In this document: in pieces, positions 26,254 through 34,437 of the stretch
How the letters are laid out: the number at the start of each line of letters is the position of its first letter
Position numbering within the stretch: position 1 is the first letter of the stretch
Origin: Streptomyces sp. TN58
GTDB taxonomy: Bacteria > Actinomycetota > Actinomycetes > Streptomycetales > Streptomycetaceae
Length of the DNA stretch: 64,000 nt
Reading direction: 5' to 3'
Assembly: GCF_001941845.1 (NCBI RefSeq)
Contig: NZ_CP018870.1
Span: 3,814,501 to 3,878,500 of the forward strand
Program-made: the position numbers and the translations under genes
Notes under the pieces: generated by a model
What the model was told of the DNA's origin: nothing
Database searches by the model: none
Seen by the model: the letters and a program-made list of their open reading frames with translations, nothing else

Positions 26254-26690
26254 ACCCCTCCCGAGCGGGAGGGATTCCCACACTCACGCGTGAGGGTCCC
26301 TCTTGCGCCACGGACCGCCCCGACCGAGAGGAGGACTCCCCATGAGGTCTCGCCCCCGCTCCACCCTCAGCAGCACCCGGCCCGGCGGCCGGCGAACCGA
26401 CCGCGGCGTTCCCCTCCCGGCCGTCGGCGGCCCCGCGGGCCGAGCGCACCGCCCGCACCGCCTGCGGCTGTCCGAACGCCCGCGACCGTTCCACGGCCCG
26501 CGGATCCGTCGGATAGAAACGGCATGTGAACGACCGCTGCGCGGCAGGAACACCCAGACCGCCGCCGCCGCGACCGATCACGATCCGCACACCAGCACAG
26601 GTCACAGCCTCACGCCGCGGCACACCGCCGCGGCGAGGCTCCGAGCCGGAAATGCGTTTCCTCACCCGGCTGAAGCCGGGGGCTTCCACA
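26254..26690 (-). mobile_element. Decayed IS200/IS605-type (TnpB) element
   Basis: On the minus strand the segment contains the end hairpin gaagcccccggcttcagccg (near 26666-26688), a fragment of TnpB N-terminus (26471-26536), and a right-end-like hairpin reading gggaatccctcccg (near 26266-26279) with arms ccctcccg/cgggaggg at 26256-26273. These two hairpin types are characteristic ends of TnpB elements, where the right end also forms the 3' part of the guide RNA. The central about 1 kb of tnpB is missing. The element sits directly upstream of the M18 peptidase gene. Confidence 0.5.
26284..26540 (-). pseudogene. tnpB remnant
   Basis: The frame on the minus strand reads QRSFTCRFYPTDPRAVE then RSRAFG (26471-26536), matching the start of TnpB/OrfB proteins (RFYPT...FG). 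The expected V.N.AL continuation is absent; the frame runs into unrelated Ala/Arg text, so a deletion or frameshift follows. No RuvC or zinc-finger motifs remain. This cannot encode a functional nuclease. Confidence 0.45.
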
Positions 26691-26703
26691 CAAGGGAAAT
26701 ACG

Positions 26704-27996
26704 ATGAGCTCTCCCGCCCGCTTCGATCGCGGCCACACCGACGATCTGATGACCTTCCTGACGGCCAGTCCGTCGCCGTACCACGCCGTGGCCAACGCCG
26801 CCGAACGGCTGGAGAAGGCAGGCTTCAGGCAGTTGTCGGAGACGGACGCCTGGGACTCGGGCACCGGGGGCAAGTTCGTGCTCCGCGGCGGCGCGCTCAT
26901 CGCCTGGTACGTCCCCGAAGGCGCCGCGGCACACACCCCGTTCCGCATCATCGGCGCCCACACCGACTCCCCCAACCTGCGGGTCAAGCCGCTCCCCGAC
27001 ACGGGCTCGCAGGGCTGGCGGCAGATCGCGGTCGAGATCTACGGCGGCACCCTCCTCAACACCTGGCTGGACCGGGACCTGGGCCTGGCCGGCCGGCTGA
27101 CCCTCCGCGACGGCACCGAACGCCTCGTGAACATCGACCGTGCGCTGCTGCGCGTGCCCCAACTGGCCGTGCACCTGGACCGGTCGGTGAACACCGACGG
27201 CCTCAAGCTCGACAAGCAGCGCCACATGCAGCCGATCTGGGGCCTCGGCGAGGCCCACGAGGGCGACCTCATCGCCTTCCTGGAAGAGGAAGAGGGCCTG
27301 GAACACGGCTCGGTGGCCGGCTGGGACCTGATGGTCCACTCGATCGAGCCGCCCGCCTACCTCGGCCGCGACCGCGAACTCGTGGCCGGCCCCCGCATGG
27401 ACAACCTGCTGTCCGTGCACGCGGGTGTCGCCGCGCTGGCCGCCGTCACCGGCGCCGGGAAGCTCGACCACATCCCTGTGCTGGCCGCCTTCGACCACGA
27501 GGAGAACGGCTCGCAGTCGGACACCGGCGCCGACGGCCCGCTGCTGGGCAACGTGCTGGAACGTTCAGTCTTCGCACGCGGAGGCAGCTACGAGGACCGC
27601 GCACGGGCCTTCGCCGGCACCATCTGCCTGTCCTCCGACACCGGGCACGCCGTGCACCCCAACTACGGGGAGCGGCACGACCCCACGCACCACCCGAGGG
27701 CCAACGCCGGCCCGATCCTGAAGGTCAACGTCAACCAGCGCTACGCCACCGACGGCAGCGGGCGCGCGGTGTTCGCCGCCGCGTGCGAGCGGGCCGGCGT
27801 CCCCTGGCAGACGTTCGTCTCCAACAACTCGATGCCGTGCGGCACGACGATCGGCCCGATCACGGCCGCCCGCCACGGCATCCAGACCGTGGACATCGGC
27901 GTGGCGATCCTCTCCATGCACAGCGCCCGCGAACTGTGCGGCGCGGACGACCCGTACCTCCTCGCCAACGCCCTGGTGGCCTTCCTGGAGGGCTGA
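26704..27996 (+). CDS. M18 family aminopeptidase
   Basis: A 430-aa dinuclear zinc aminopeptidase (apeB/aspartyl aminopeptidase group) that removes N-terminal acidic or neutral residues in the cytoplasm. Metal and catalytic segments: GAHTDSPNLRVKP (zinc His and base Asp), RMDNLLSVHAG (bridging Asp), AAFDHEENGSQSDTGADGP (Glu-Glu pair), SSDTGHAVHPNY and the last ligand His in AILSMHSARE. aaggga lies 8 bp before ATG 26704. The tnpB relic ends just upstream, so the promoter may come partly from the element. A hairpin overlapping the stop codon closes the unit. Confidence 0.95.
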   Translation: MSSPARFDRGHTDDLMTFLTASPSPYHAVANAAERLEKAGFRQLSETDAWDSGTGGKFVLRGGALIAWYVPEGAAAHTPFRIIGAHTDSPNLRVKPLPDTGSQGWRQIAVEIYGGTLLNTWLDRDLGLAGRLTLRDGTERLVNIDRALLRVPQLAVHLDRSVNTDGLKLDKQRHMQPIWGLGEAHEGDLIAFLEEEEGLEHGSVAGWDLMVHSIEPPAYLGRDRELVAGPRMDNLLSVHAGVAALAAVTGAGKLDHIPVLAAFDHEENGSQSDTGADGPLLGNVLERSVFARGGSYEDRARAFAGTICLSSDTGHAVHPNYGERHDPTHHPRANAGPILKVNVNQRYATDGSGRAVFAAACERAGVPWQTFVSNNSMPCGTTIGPITAARHGIQTVDIGVAILSMHSARELCGADDPYLLANALVAFLEG

Positions 27997-28019
27997 CCCC
28001 GCAGCTCCTCCAGGAAGGC
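27979..28019. terminator. Stem-loop terminator overlapping the M18 stop codon
   Basis: Arms gccttcctggagg (27979-27991, in the last codons) and cctccaggaaggc (28007-28019), 13 bp perfect with a 15-nt loop that contains the stop codon. It separates convergent genes. Confidence 0.65.
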
Positions 28020-28029
28020 GCGTCAGGCC

Positions 28030-29877
28030 TCAGCCCTGGTCGTCGTCCATCCCGGCCAGGACCAGGGGCAGCCGGGCGGCGCCGTCGGCGGTGACCCGGA
28101 CCGGCACGCCCCAGTCCTGCTGGTGGACGTGGCAGGCCGGGTACTCGTTGGCCGGGTCGTCGTCGCAGGACGCGGCCATCGCCGAGACGTGCAGCACGCC
28201 CTCGGTGACGGCCGGGTTCAGCTCCAGCTCCCGGAACAGGTCGGTCCCGGCGCCCTCGCCGCCCGCCAGCAGCTCCGGCGGGGTCGAGGAGACGAGAAGG
28301 CGGGTGGAGGGCCCGTAGCGGGTGTCGAGCTTCTGCCCGCTCGGGGCCTGGAAGACCACGTCCAGGCGCAGCATGCCGGGCGTTACCTCGGTGGCGGCCC
28401 GCTGGGTGCGGTGGGCGACCGCGTCCACCCGTACCGCCTCCTCCGGGAGCCGCAGCCGCGTCAGGCGGTGCCGGGCGGACTCGACGACCACGATCTCGTC
28501 GCCGACGAGCACGGCGTCGCTGGGCTCGCGCAGGTCCGTCGCCAGAGTCGAGACCTGGCCGGTGGCGGGGTCGTAGCGGCGCAGCGCGTGGTTGTAGGTG
28601 TCGCACACCGCGACCGAGCCGTCGGGCAGGGCCGTCACGCCGAGCGGGTGCTGGAGCAGGGCCTGGGCGGCGTCCCCGTCGCGGTGCCCGAAGTCGAACA
28701 GGCCGGTGCCGACGGCGGTGCTGACGGCGTACCCGGTGTCGGTGGGGTGGACGTAGCGCAGGGCGCTGGTCTCGGAGTCGGCGATCCACAGCCGGTCCCC
28801 GGCGGCGGCGAGCCCGGACGGCTGCGCGAACCAGGCCTCGGCGGCCGGGCCGTCGTGCAGCCCCTCGTTGGTGGTGCCGGCCGCGACCTCGACGGTGCCC
28901 ACCTCCGGGTCCCACGTCCACAGCTGGTGGACGCCGGCCATGGCGATCCACACCCTGCCCTGCCACCATGCCACGTCCCACGGCGAGGACAGGTCCACTT
29001 CGAGGGCCGGCCCGGAGGTCGGCGAGCCCTGCCACCACTGCCGCCCGGTCCCGGCGACCGTCTCGACGGCCCCCGTCTCCAGGTCGAGGACGCGCAGCGC
29101 GTGGTTGACGGTGTCGGCGACCACCACCCGGCCGTCGGGCAGCAGGGCCAGCCCCTGCGGCTCGCTGAAGCTGTCACCGCCGAATCCGCGCTCACCGCTG
29201 CCGATGCGGCGTACGACGCTCTCCCCGTCGGCGGCCAGCTCCACCAGCTGGTGGCGGGTGGAGTCCGAGACGAGGAAGTTCCCGCTGGGCAGGAGCAGCG
29301 CCTTGCCGGGGAAGCGCAGGTCGCTCGCGACGGGCTCGGGCGCCACGTACGGCCCGTCGCCGCGCCGCAGGGTGCCCTTGGCCTCGTGCTCGGCCTCCAG
29401 CTCCTCGACCAGTTTCGCGATGGCGTGGGCGTGCCCCTCCCCGGCGTGCTGGGCGACGACGTACCCCTCGGGGTCGATCACGACGAGCGTGGGCCACGCG
29501 CGGACGGCGTACTGCTTCCAGGTGGCGAGCTCGGGGTCGTCGAGGACGGGGTGGTGCACCTCGTAGCGCTCGACGGCGTCCACGACGGCCGCATGGTCGG
29601 CCTCGTGCACGAACTTCGGCGAGTGCACACCGATGATCACGACGGTGTCGCGGTGCTTCTCCTCCAGCTCGCGCAGCTCGTCGAGGACGTGCAGGCAGTT
29701 GATGCAGCAAAATGTCCAAAAATCAACAACAACGCACTTACCTCGCAGGTCGGCGAGGGTGAGCTCTTTGCCGCCGGTGTTCAGCCAGCCGCCCTTGCCG
29801 ATCAGCTCGGGGGCACGGACACGGGCACGCTTTCGGGGTGCGGGCGCGGGGGTGGGCGCCGGGGCAGCATCGTTCAT
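28030..29877 (-). CDS. Thioredoxin-like / NHL-repeat protein (NHLRC2-like)
   Basis: A 615-aa fusion. Residues about 22-170 form a thioredoxin/AhpC-like domain with the active site FWTFCCINCLHVLDEL; the redox pair is C58-x-x-C61, preceded by an extra Cys57. Residues about 190-500 hold NHL beta-propeller blades (FSEPQGLALLPDGRVVVADT, HPLGVTALPDGSVAVCDTYN). A C-terminal beta domain follows. The same architecture is conserved in animal NHLRC2 and bacterial homologues of unknown function. No signal peptide, so cytoplasmic. The N-terminus is Pro/Ala-rich and basic. It is divergent from the Uma2 gene. Confidence 0.9.
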   Translation of the reverse strand: MNDAAPAPTPAPAPRKRARVRAPELIGKGGWLNTGGKELTLADLRGKCVVVDFWTFCCINCLHVLDELRELEEKHRDTVVIIGVHSPKFVHEADHAAVVDAVERYEVHHPVLDDPELATWKQYAVRAWPTLVVIDPEGYVVAQHAGEGHAHAIAKLVEELEAEHEAKGTLRRGDGPYVAPEPVASDLRFPGKALLLPSGNFLVSDSTRHQLVELAADGESVVRRIGSGERGFGGDSFSEPQGLALLPDGRVVVADTVNHALRVLDLETGAVETVAGTGRQWWQGSPTSGPALEVDLSSPWDVAWWQGRVWIAMAGVHQLWTWDPEVGTVEVAAGTTNEGLHDGPAAEAWFAQPSGLAAAGDRLWIADSETSALRYVHPTDTGYAVSTAVGTGLFDFGHRDGDAAQALLQHPLGVTALPDGSVAVCDTYNHALRRYDPATGQVSTLATDLREPSDAVLVGDEIVVVESARHRLTRLRLPEEAVRVDAVAHRTQRAATEVTPGMLRLDVVFQAPSGQKLDTRYGPSTRLLVSSTPPELLAGGEGAGTDLFRELELNPAVTEGVLHVSAMAASCDDDPANEYPACHVHQQDWGVPVRVTADGAARLPLVLAGMDDDQG

Positions 29878-29993
29878 CCTTCAAGCTTGCCATTCCTTCC
29901 CCACCAGCCCCACGGGTGACCGCCCCCCGCCACACGGCCGCAACGAACGGGTGTGTGGGAGCCTGGCGACGGGCGGCGAAGGAGGCTTCCGGC

Positions 29994-30548
29994 ATGACCA
30001 CCGCGCACGACTACAGCGAGGGCATCGATCCCGAACGCGCGCTGAAGTACGCCATCCAGCACCACAGCGGAGACCGCACTGAGATCGTCGAAGGGGTCAT
30101 CACCAATGTGACGCCGAGCTGGGACCACGAGCGAGCGGCGAAACTCGTACGCCGCCAGATTGAAGCGAGGGTGGACGATCTCGGCTGTGTCGAAGGCTCT
30201 GGAAATCTGGATCTGCCTGGATCGGCCAACTGGTACGTTCCGGATATCGCCGTCGTACCGGAAGAACTCGCCCACCGCGGAGGTGCGCTCCTGCCCGATC
30301 AGGCCCTGCTGATCGTGGAGATCACTTCCAAGTCCAGCGCCGACACCGACCGCGTCGTGAAGCGGAGGCGGTACGCCGAGTACGGGGCGCCGCTCCATCT
30401 GCTGGTCGACCGGCTGGAGCGGTCCGTCGCCCTGTTCGCCGAGCCCGGGGGCCTGGGGTACACCAAGGTGGACGGGCCGCATCCGTTCGGGACGGTCGTC
30501 CGGCTGCCGGAGCCGTTCGGCGTCGACCTCGACACCGGTGGGCTCTAG
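29994..30548 (+). CDS. Uma2 family endonuclease (DUF820)
   Basis: A 184-aa PD-(D/E)XK-fold protein from ATG 29994, with ggaggc upstream. Family motifs: EIVEGVITNVTPSWDHE (Glu), WYVPDIAVVPEE (catalytic Asp), LLIVEITSKSSADTDRVVKRRRYAEYG (Glu-x-Thr-Ser in place of Glu-x-x-Ser/Lys) and PLHLLVD. Uma2 genes are numerous in Streptomyces and cyanobacteria; the substrate is unknown, and defence or mobile-element links are proposed but unproven. Its stop overlaps by a few bases the stop of the convergent vgb-like remnant. Confidence 0.88.
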   Translation: MTTAHDYSEGIDPERALKYAIQHHSGDRTEIVEGVITNVTPSWDHERAAKLVRRQIEARVDDLGCVEGSGNLDLPGSANWYVPDIAVVPEELAHRGGALLPDQALLIVEITSKSSADTDRVVKRRRYAEYGAPLHLLVDRLERSVALFAEPGGLGYTKVDGPHPFGTVVRLPEPFGVDLDTGGL

Positions 30549-31120
30549 GACCGCAGGGGCAGGCGGGCCAGGTGGCCCGTTTCCTGGGCGACGTACAGGG
30601 TTCCGTCCGGGGTGAAGGTGAGGCCGTGGGGTTCCCTGCCGGGGGTCGGGAGGGGGTGCTCCTCGATGTGGCCGTCGGGGGTGATCGCGCCGACCCGGTT
30701 CGCGCCCCACTCGGTGAACCAGCAGCGGCCGTCCGGGCCCGCCGTGATGGCGTGCGGCCGACAGGCGGGGTCGGGCAGCGGGTGTTCGGTGACCTCGCCG
30801 GCGGTGGTGATCCGGGCGATCCGTCCGACGCCGATCTCCGCGCACCACAGCGCGCCGTCGCCGCCCGCCGTGATGCCGACGGGGCCGGCGCCCGGGGTGG
30901 GCAGCGGGTGGACGGTGATCCGGCCGCCGGTGGTGATGCGGCCGACGGCGTTCGCCCGGTTGAGGGTGAACCACAGCGCACCGTCCGGGCCGGCGGTGAT
31001 GAAGGAGGCGAAGGCGTCCCGCACCGACAGCGGGTGTTCGGTGACCTGGCCGGCCGGGGTGATGCGGCCGATGCGGTCGGCGCGCATGGCGGTGTACCAG
31101 AGCGCGAGCTGGTCCTGCTG
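30545..31120 (-). pseudogene. Truncated virginiamycin B lyase-like (Vgb) beta-propeller gene
   Basis: About 190 codons remain of a protein normally near 290 aa. Four propeller blades are readable, each with GPDGALWFT / GRITPAG-type motifs (ITAGPDGALWFTLNRANAVG, CRPHAITAGPDGRCWFTEWG). The frame starts abruptly in mid-blade (LALWYTAMRADRIGRIT), with the first two or three blades missing. A later ATG at 31087 could start a 180-aa protein, but this would lack a complete propeller. Vgb linearises streptogramin B antibiotics; most Streptomyces homologues are of unknown role. I call it a pseudogene because of the lost 5' part. Confidence 0.6.
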
Positions 31121-31207
31121 GGCACGCCGCCGGACCCGCGCCTCCCGGCCGCCGCGGCGCGCACCGCCGCCCTGGCGGCCCGGGCCGGCGCCTTCTCCGG
31201 GCCCTGA
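31106..31207 (+). pseudogene. C-terminal fragment of an unidentified gene fused next to vgb remnant
   Basis: The plus-strand text LVLLGTPPDPRLPAAAARTA then ALAARAGAFSGP ends in TGA and shows near-complete G/C at third positions, as in true Streptomyces genes. It begins where the vgb-like frame on the other strand breaks off. This looks like the 3' tail of a lost gene joined to the truncated vgb by a deletion. The family is not recognisable from about 33 residues. Confidence 0.4.
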
Positions 31208-31311
31208 CCAGGCTCTGACCAGGCTCTGACCGGCTCTGCGCCGACCCTCGTCGGGCCCCCCGATCGATCCTTGCCCGGACGCCGCCGGACGCGGCCGGTA
31301 GCGTGCGGAGC

Positions 31312-31977
31312 ATGACGGACAGCACGCCGCCGAATGGGCGGATATTCGACGCCTTGAACGCCGAAGCGGTGGGCACTGCCGCGCAGTTGAGGGAGCTGTA
31401 CGAGGAGCCGGGGGAGATGGCGCGGCGCAAGGCCGTGGACAGGATCCACGAGGCCGCCCGCGCGGTCATCGGACGGTCGTCGCTGGTGTTCGTCGCGAGC
31501 GCCGGGGCGGGCGGGCACTGCGACGTGACACCGCGGGGCGGACCGCCCGGATTCGTCGCCGTGCTCGACGAGTTCACCCTCGCGATCCCCGACGCCACCG
31601 GCAACAAGCGGCTCGACACCGCCCACAACATCGTGGAGACGGGCCGGGCCGGGCTGATCTTCGTCATCCCGGGCCGGGCCACCACACTGCGCGTGAACGG
31701 GCGGGCCTGCGTCAGTGCCGACCCGCGGCTGCTGGAGCAGCTGACCGCCGTCGGCAAGCCGCCGCGCAGCGCGATCGTCGTGGAGGTGGAGGAGGCCTAC
31801 CAGCACTGCCCGAAGGCGTTCCTGCGCAGCGGCGCGTGGAAGCCCGAGCAGTGGCTCGCCGAGGACGCCGCCCCCAGCTCCGCCGAGATCACCCTCGCCC
31901 ACCTGGACATGCCGCATCTGACGATCGAGGACATCCGCCGCCAGGAGCGCGAGTCCCTGCTGTACCGCTACGAGTAG
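31312..31977 (+). CDS. PPOX-class FMN flavoprotein (MSMEG_1061-like)
   Basis: A 221-aa protein from ATG 31312. It has the split-barrel flavin fold: SSLVFVASAGAGGHCDVTPRGG, FTLAIPDATGNKRLDTAHNI, GLIFVIPGRATTLRVNGRA and AYQHCPKAFLRSGAW. This text matches the PPOX MSMEG_1061 subgroup of pyridoxamine-phosphate-oxidase-like proteins. The physiological substrate is unknown; a reductase role is expected. Its last 10 bases overlap the convergent DUF4240 gene. Confidence 0.87.
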   Translation: MTDSTPPNGRIFDALNAEAVGTAAQLRELYEEPGEMARRKAVDRIHEAARAVIGRSSLVFVASAGAGGHCDVTPRGGPPGFVAVLDEFTLAIPDATGNKRLDTAHNIVETGRAGLIFVIPGRATTLRVNGRACVSADPRLLEQLTAVGKPPRSAIVVEVEEAYQHCPKAFLRSGAWKPEQWLAEDAAPSSAEITLAHLDMPHLTIEDIRRQERESLLYRYE

Positions 31978-32537
31978 GCGAAGAGGGCGCTCAGGCGCGG
32001 CAGCCGGCCCGCCAGTTCGGCCGTGTCGTCGAAGTCGAAGTCCCAGGCCGGGTCCAGGGGCGGGTAGCTGATCGTGAAGGAGTCGGAGGGGAGCTCTCGG
32101 CCGGTGGCGCTCTCGTAGGCGGTCCACGCGATCGAGAGGGCGCTCTCGTCCCACAGGTCCCGGCCCCGCGCAGCCGCCTCGCGGACCGCCGGGTGGTCCG
32201 CGAGGGAGTCCGGGTCGGCCAGGGCCGCCTCGAAGACCGCCCGGCCCTGCGTGAGCAGCCAGCCGCGGAAGTAGTCGAAGCCGTCGTCCGAGCAGCCGCC
32301 GTTGATCAGGTAGGCCGCGGCCCAGAGCGGGCTGCGGTAGGACTCCGCGAGCAGGTCCCACAGCACCTGCTGGGCTGCGGCTATCTCCGCCTGGGGGCGG
32401 GCCGCGAGCAGCTGCCCCGACCGCCGCGCCACCTCGCCCTCCGTCGCGTCCGCCCCCGCGCCGGTGTCCGCCGCCGTCTCCGCCGCCGTGTCCGCGCGGG
32501 CTGTTTCGATCAGCTGCCAGAACGTCGTCTTGTCCAT
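31968..32537 (-). CDS. DUF4240 domain protein
   Basis: A 189-aa soluble protein. The DUF4240 signature is present: MDKTTFWQLIETAR at the start, LYSP-like AESYRSPLWAAAYLINGGCSDDGFDYFRGWLL split by motif, TQGRAVFEAALADPDSLAD, and the C-terminal segment WDFDFDDTAELAGRLPRLSALF. A short Ala/Asp/Thr insertion (DTAAETAADTGAGAD) interrupts the first helix pair and is probably a disordered loop. Function unknown; the family is frequent in actinobacteria. Convergent overlap with the PPOX gene. Confidence 0.85.
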   Translation of the reverse strand: MDKTTFWQLIETARADTAAETAADTGAGADATEGEVARRSGQLLAARPQAEIAAAQQVLWDLLAESYRSPLWAAAYLINGGCSDDGFDYFRGWLLTQGRAVFEAALADPDSLADHPAVREAAARGRDLWDESALSIAWTAYESATGRELPSDSFTISYPPLDPAWDFDFDDTAELAGRLPRLSALFAYS

Positions 32538-32565
32538 GGGAAGAGCCTGGCACCCGGCACTGACA

Positions 32566-33366
32566 TCAGCCGAGGAAGGAGCGCAGGGACCGGGTGAGCG
32601 CGGCGGTGAAGGCGTCCTGGACGGGCGCGGGCAGCAGGTCGAGGGACAGGTACGGGTTGAGGTCCTCCAGCTCGACGAGGAGCAGTTCCCCGGAGGGCGC
32701 CCGGCAGGCGTCCACGCGCTGGATGCCGTGGGAGAGGGTGTTCCACTCGACGAAGGAGCGGGCGAAGGCCAGGTCCTCGCCGGTCGGCTCGTACGGGCGC
32801 AGCTCCCAGCGGCGGGCCGGGTCGGGGGCGTGGAGCGCGTACTGGAAGGCGTCGTCGACGAAGTAGAAGGACACCTCGTACGTGAAGTCGATGCGCGGCT
32901 GGATCAGCACCTCGCCGGCCGGGCCGCCGGGCGTGGCGGTGAAGGTGAGGCCGATGGAGTCGGCGCCCTGCTTCGGCTTGACGACGTACTCGGGCACCTG
33001 CGGGAGTTCGGCGAGCCGGGCCGGGTCGTCGACGGTCGGGATGACCGGGTAGCCGGCGGCCGTCAGGTCGAGGAGGTACTGCTTGCCGGCCATGTCGGCG
33101 CGGCCGGTGAGGGGGTTGTATACGGGCGTGCCGGCGGCGAGGGCGGCGGCGCGGAAGGCGTCGTACTCCTCCTGGTAGTGCAGGACCGGGCCGCTGTTGC
33201 GGACGATCACGGCGTCGAAGCCGGGCATGAGGGCGCGCGCGTCGGCGGGGTGGCACAGGGCCAGCGCGAAGTGCTCGCGCAGGCGCGAGGTGAGGAGTAT
33301 GTCCTCGTCGCAGTACCGGCGGCCGCGTGCGGGGTACGCCAGGTCGGTCACGTAGAGCAGGGGCAT
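32566..33366 (-). CDS. ATP-grasp superfamily protein
   Basis: A 266-aa protein with a glutathione-synthetase-like ATP-grasp layout: an N-terminal Rossmann-type part (VIVRNSGPVLHYQEEYDAF), the ATP-binding segment KQYLLDLTAAGYPVIPT and VVKPKQGADSIG, and the metal-binding segment LLLVELEDLNPYLSLD. Such enzymes join a carboxylate to an amine or thiol using ATP. The substrate cannot be deduced; no biosynthetic neighbours are present. It lies 28 bp upstream of the DUF4240 gene on the same strand, so both are likely one transcript. Confidence 0.8.
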   Translation of the reverse strand: MPLLYVTDLAYPARGRRYCDEDILLTSRLREHFALALCHPADARALMPGFDAVIVRNSGPVLHYQEEYDAFRAAALAAGTPVYNPLTGRADMAGKQYLLDLTAAGYPVIPTVDDPARLAELPQVPEYVVKPKQGADSIGLTFTATPGGPAGEVLIQPRIDFTYEVSFYFVDDAFQYALHAPDPARRWELRPYEPTGEDLAFARSFVEWNTLSHGIQRVDACRAPSGELLLVELEDLNPYLSLDLLPAPVQDAFTAALTRSLRSFLG

Positions 33367-33398
33367 GGGGGCAACCTATCGCGGGCACTGATGACCGC

Positions 33399-33905
33399 AT
33401 GAAATACCTCGTACGGGACAAAATGCTGGCCATCGGGGACGACTACTGGATCGAGGACGAGGACGGGCGGCACGCCTTCCTCGTCGACGGGAAGGCGCTG
33501 CGCTTCCGGGACACGCTGGAGCTGAAGGATCCGGACGGCCGGATCCTGATCACCCTGCGGGAGAGGCTTTTCGGCTTCCGCGACGCCATGACCCTGGAGC
33601 GGGACGAGCGGCGGCTCGCGGTGATCCGCCGCAAGCGCCTCTCGCTGCTGCGCAACCACTTCCGCGTGACGCTGGTCGAGGGCACGGAGCTCGACGTCAG
33701 CGGGCGGATCCTGGACCGCGAGTTCAAGGTGGAGTACGAGGGGGAGCTGCTCGCGCTGGTCTCCCGGCAGTGGTACCGGGTGCGGGAGACGTACGCGGTG
33801 GACGTGGTCCGGGAGGACGCGGACGCGGCGCTGCTGGTCGCGGTGGCGGTGTGCGTGATCCGGATGGCCGAGAAGGAGCGGGAGGACGACGCGCCGGGCG
33901 GCTGA
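33399..33905 (+). CDS. LURP-one-related (tubby-like fold) protein
   Basis: A 168-aa protein beginning MKYLVRDKMLAIGDDYWIED. The pattern of alternating strands, GRHAFLVDGKALRFRDTLEL, GRILITLRERLFGFRDAM and the C-terminal hydrophobic helix (ADAALLVAVAVCVIRMAE) matches the LURP-one-related family, which shares the phospholipid-scramblase/tubby barrel. Bacterial members are uncharacterised; the hydrophobic C-terminal helix would sit inside the barrel. It is divergent from the ATP-grasp gene, with 32 bp between the starts. Confidence 0.87.
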   Translation: MKYLVRDKMLAIGDDYWIEDEDGRHAFLVDGKALRFRDTLELKDPDGRILITLRERLFGFRDAMTLERDERRLAVIRRKRLSLLRNHFRVTLVEGTELDVSGRILDREFKVEYEGELLALVSRQWYRVRETYAVDVVREDADAALLVAVAVCVIRMAEKEREDDAPGG

Positions 33906-33971
33906 GTACGCGCCCGGCGGAGATGAGCATCCGCGCTCATGCCGGGGCGGCGGGCCGGCGGCGAGGATCGT

Positions 33972-34017
33972 GGACGTCCGGCAGAGCACGGCACGGACGT
34001 CCGGCAGAGCACGGCAC
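33972..34017. repeat. Perfect 23-bp tandem duplication
   Basis: Positions 33972-33994 and 33995-34017 are identical and adjacent (unit begins ggacgtccggcag). They lie 18 bp upstream of the start codon of the small membrane protein gene, so copy number could change the promoter or leader. Confidence 0.85.
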
Positions 34018-34034
34018 GACGGAAGGAACCCACG

Positions 34035-34397
34035 GTGAACCCCAGCACCCATGCGGCCCTGTACGGTCCGTGGCGGCCCGCCAGGCCCGCACGCCGGGAA
34101 CGGCCCGCCGTCGTCGCGCTCGCCGGCCTGCTGTGGGCGGTCACCGCCCTCTCGGTCGCCTGGACCGGCGGCCTCGCCTGCGTCGCGCTGCTCTGGACCG
34201 CCGCGGCCGGGGAGCCCGCCGTCGGCCTGGTCGCACCGCTCCTCCTGATCCCGGCGGGCGCCGCCGGGATCACCGCCCTGGCCCGCGCGCCCCGGGTCCG
34301 CGACCTGGCCGCGTCCACGCGGATGCTCCTCCTCGGCGCGGTGGCGTGCCCCGTTCCGACCGCCCTCGCGGTCTGGCTCTGGGCCGTGACCGGCTGA
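34035..34397 (+). CDS. Small integral membrane protein
   Basis: A 120-aa protein from GTG 34035, with ggaagga 8 bp upstream. Three or four membrane helices can be read: about residues 27-46, 47-62 (short, Ala/Gly-rich), 63-82 and 96-118. The N-terminus is basic (RPARPARRERP), suggesting a cytoplasmic start. No family recognised. The promoter region contains a 23-bp tandem duplication. Confidence 0.65.
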   Translation: MNPSTHAALYGPWRPARPARRERPAVVALAGLLWAVTALSVAWTGGLACVALLWTAAAGEPAVGLVAPLLLIPAGAAGITALARAPRVRDLAASTRMLLLGAVACPVPTALAVWLWAVTG

Positions 34398-34437
34398 CCG
34401 GCCGCCGGGCTCCCGCAGGGCCCCGGGCGGGCGGGCG

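Noticed and set aside
26342..26707. A 121-codon plus-strand frame with gaggagga before ATG 26342 and an ATGA overlap with the M18 gene
   Set aside because: The translation is Arg/His/Pro-rich low-complexity text without domain character and lies antisense to the tnpB relic; the good ribosome site seems accidental. Ribosome profiling would decide.
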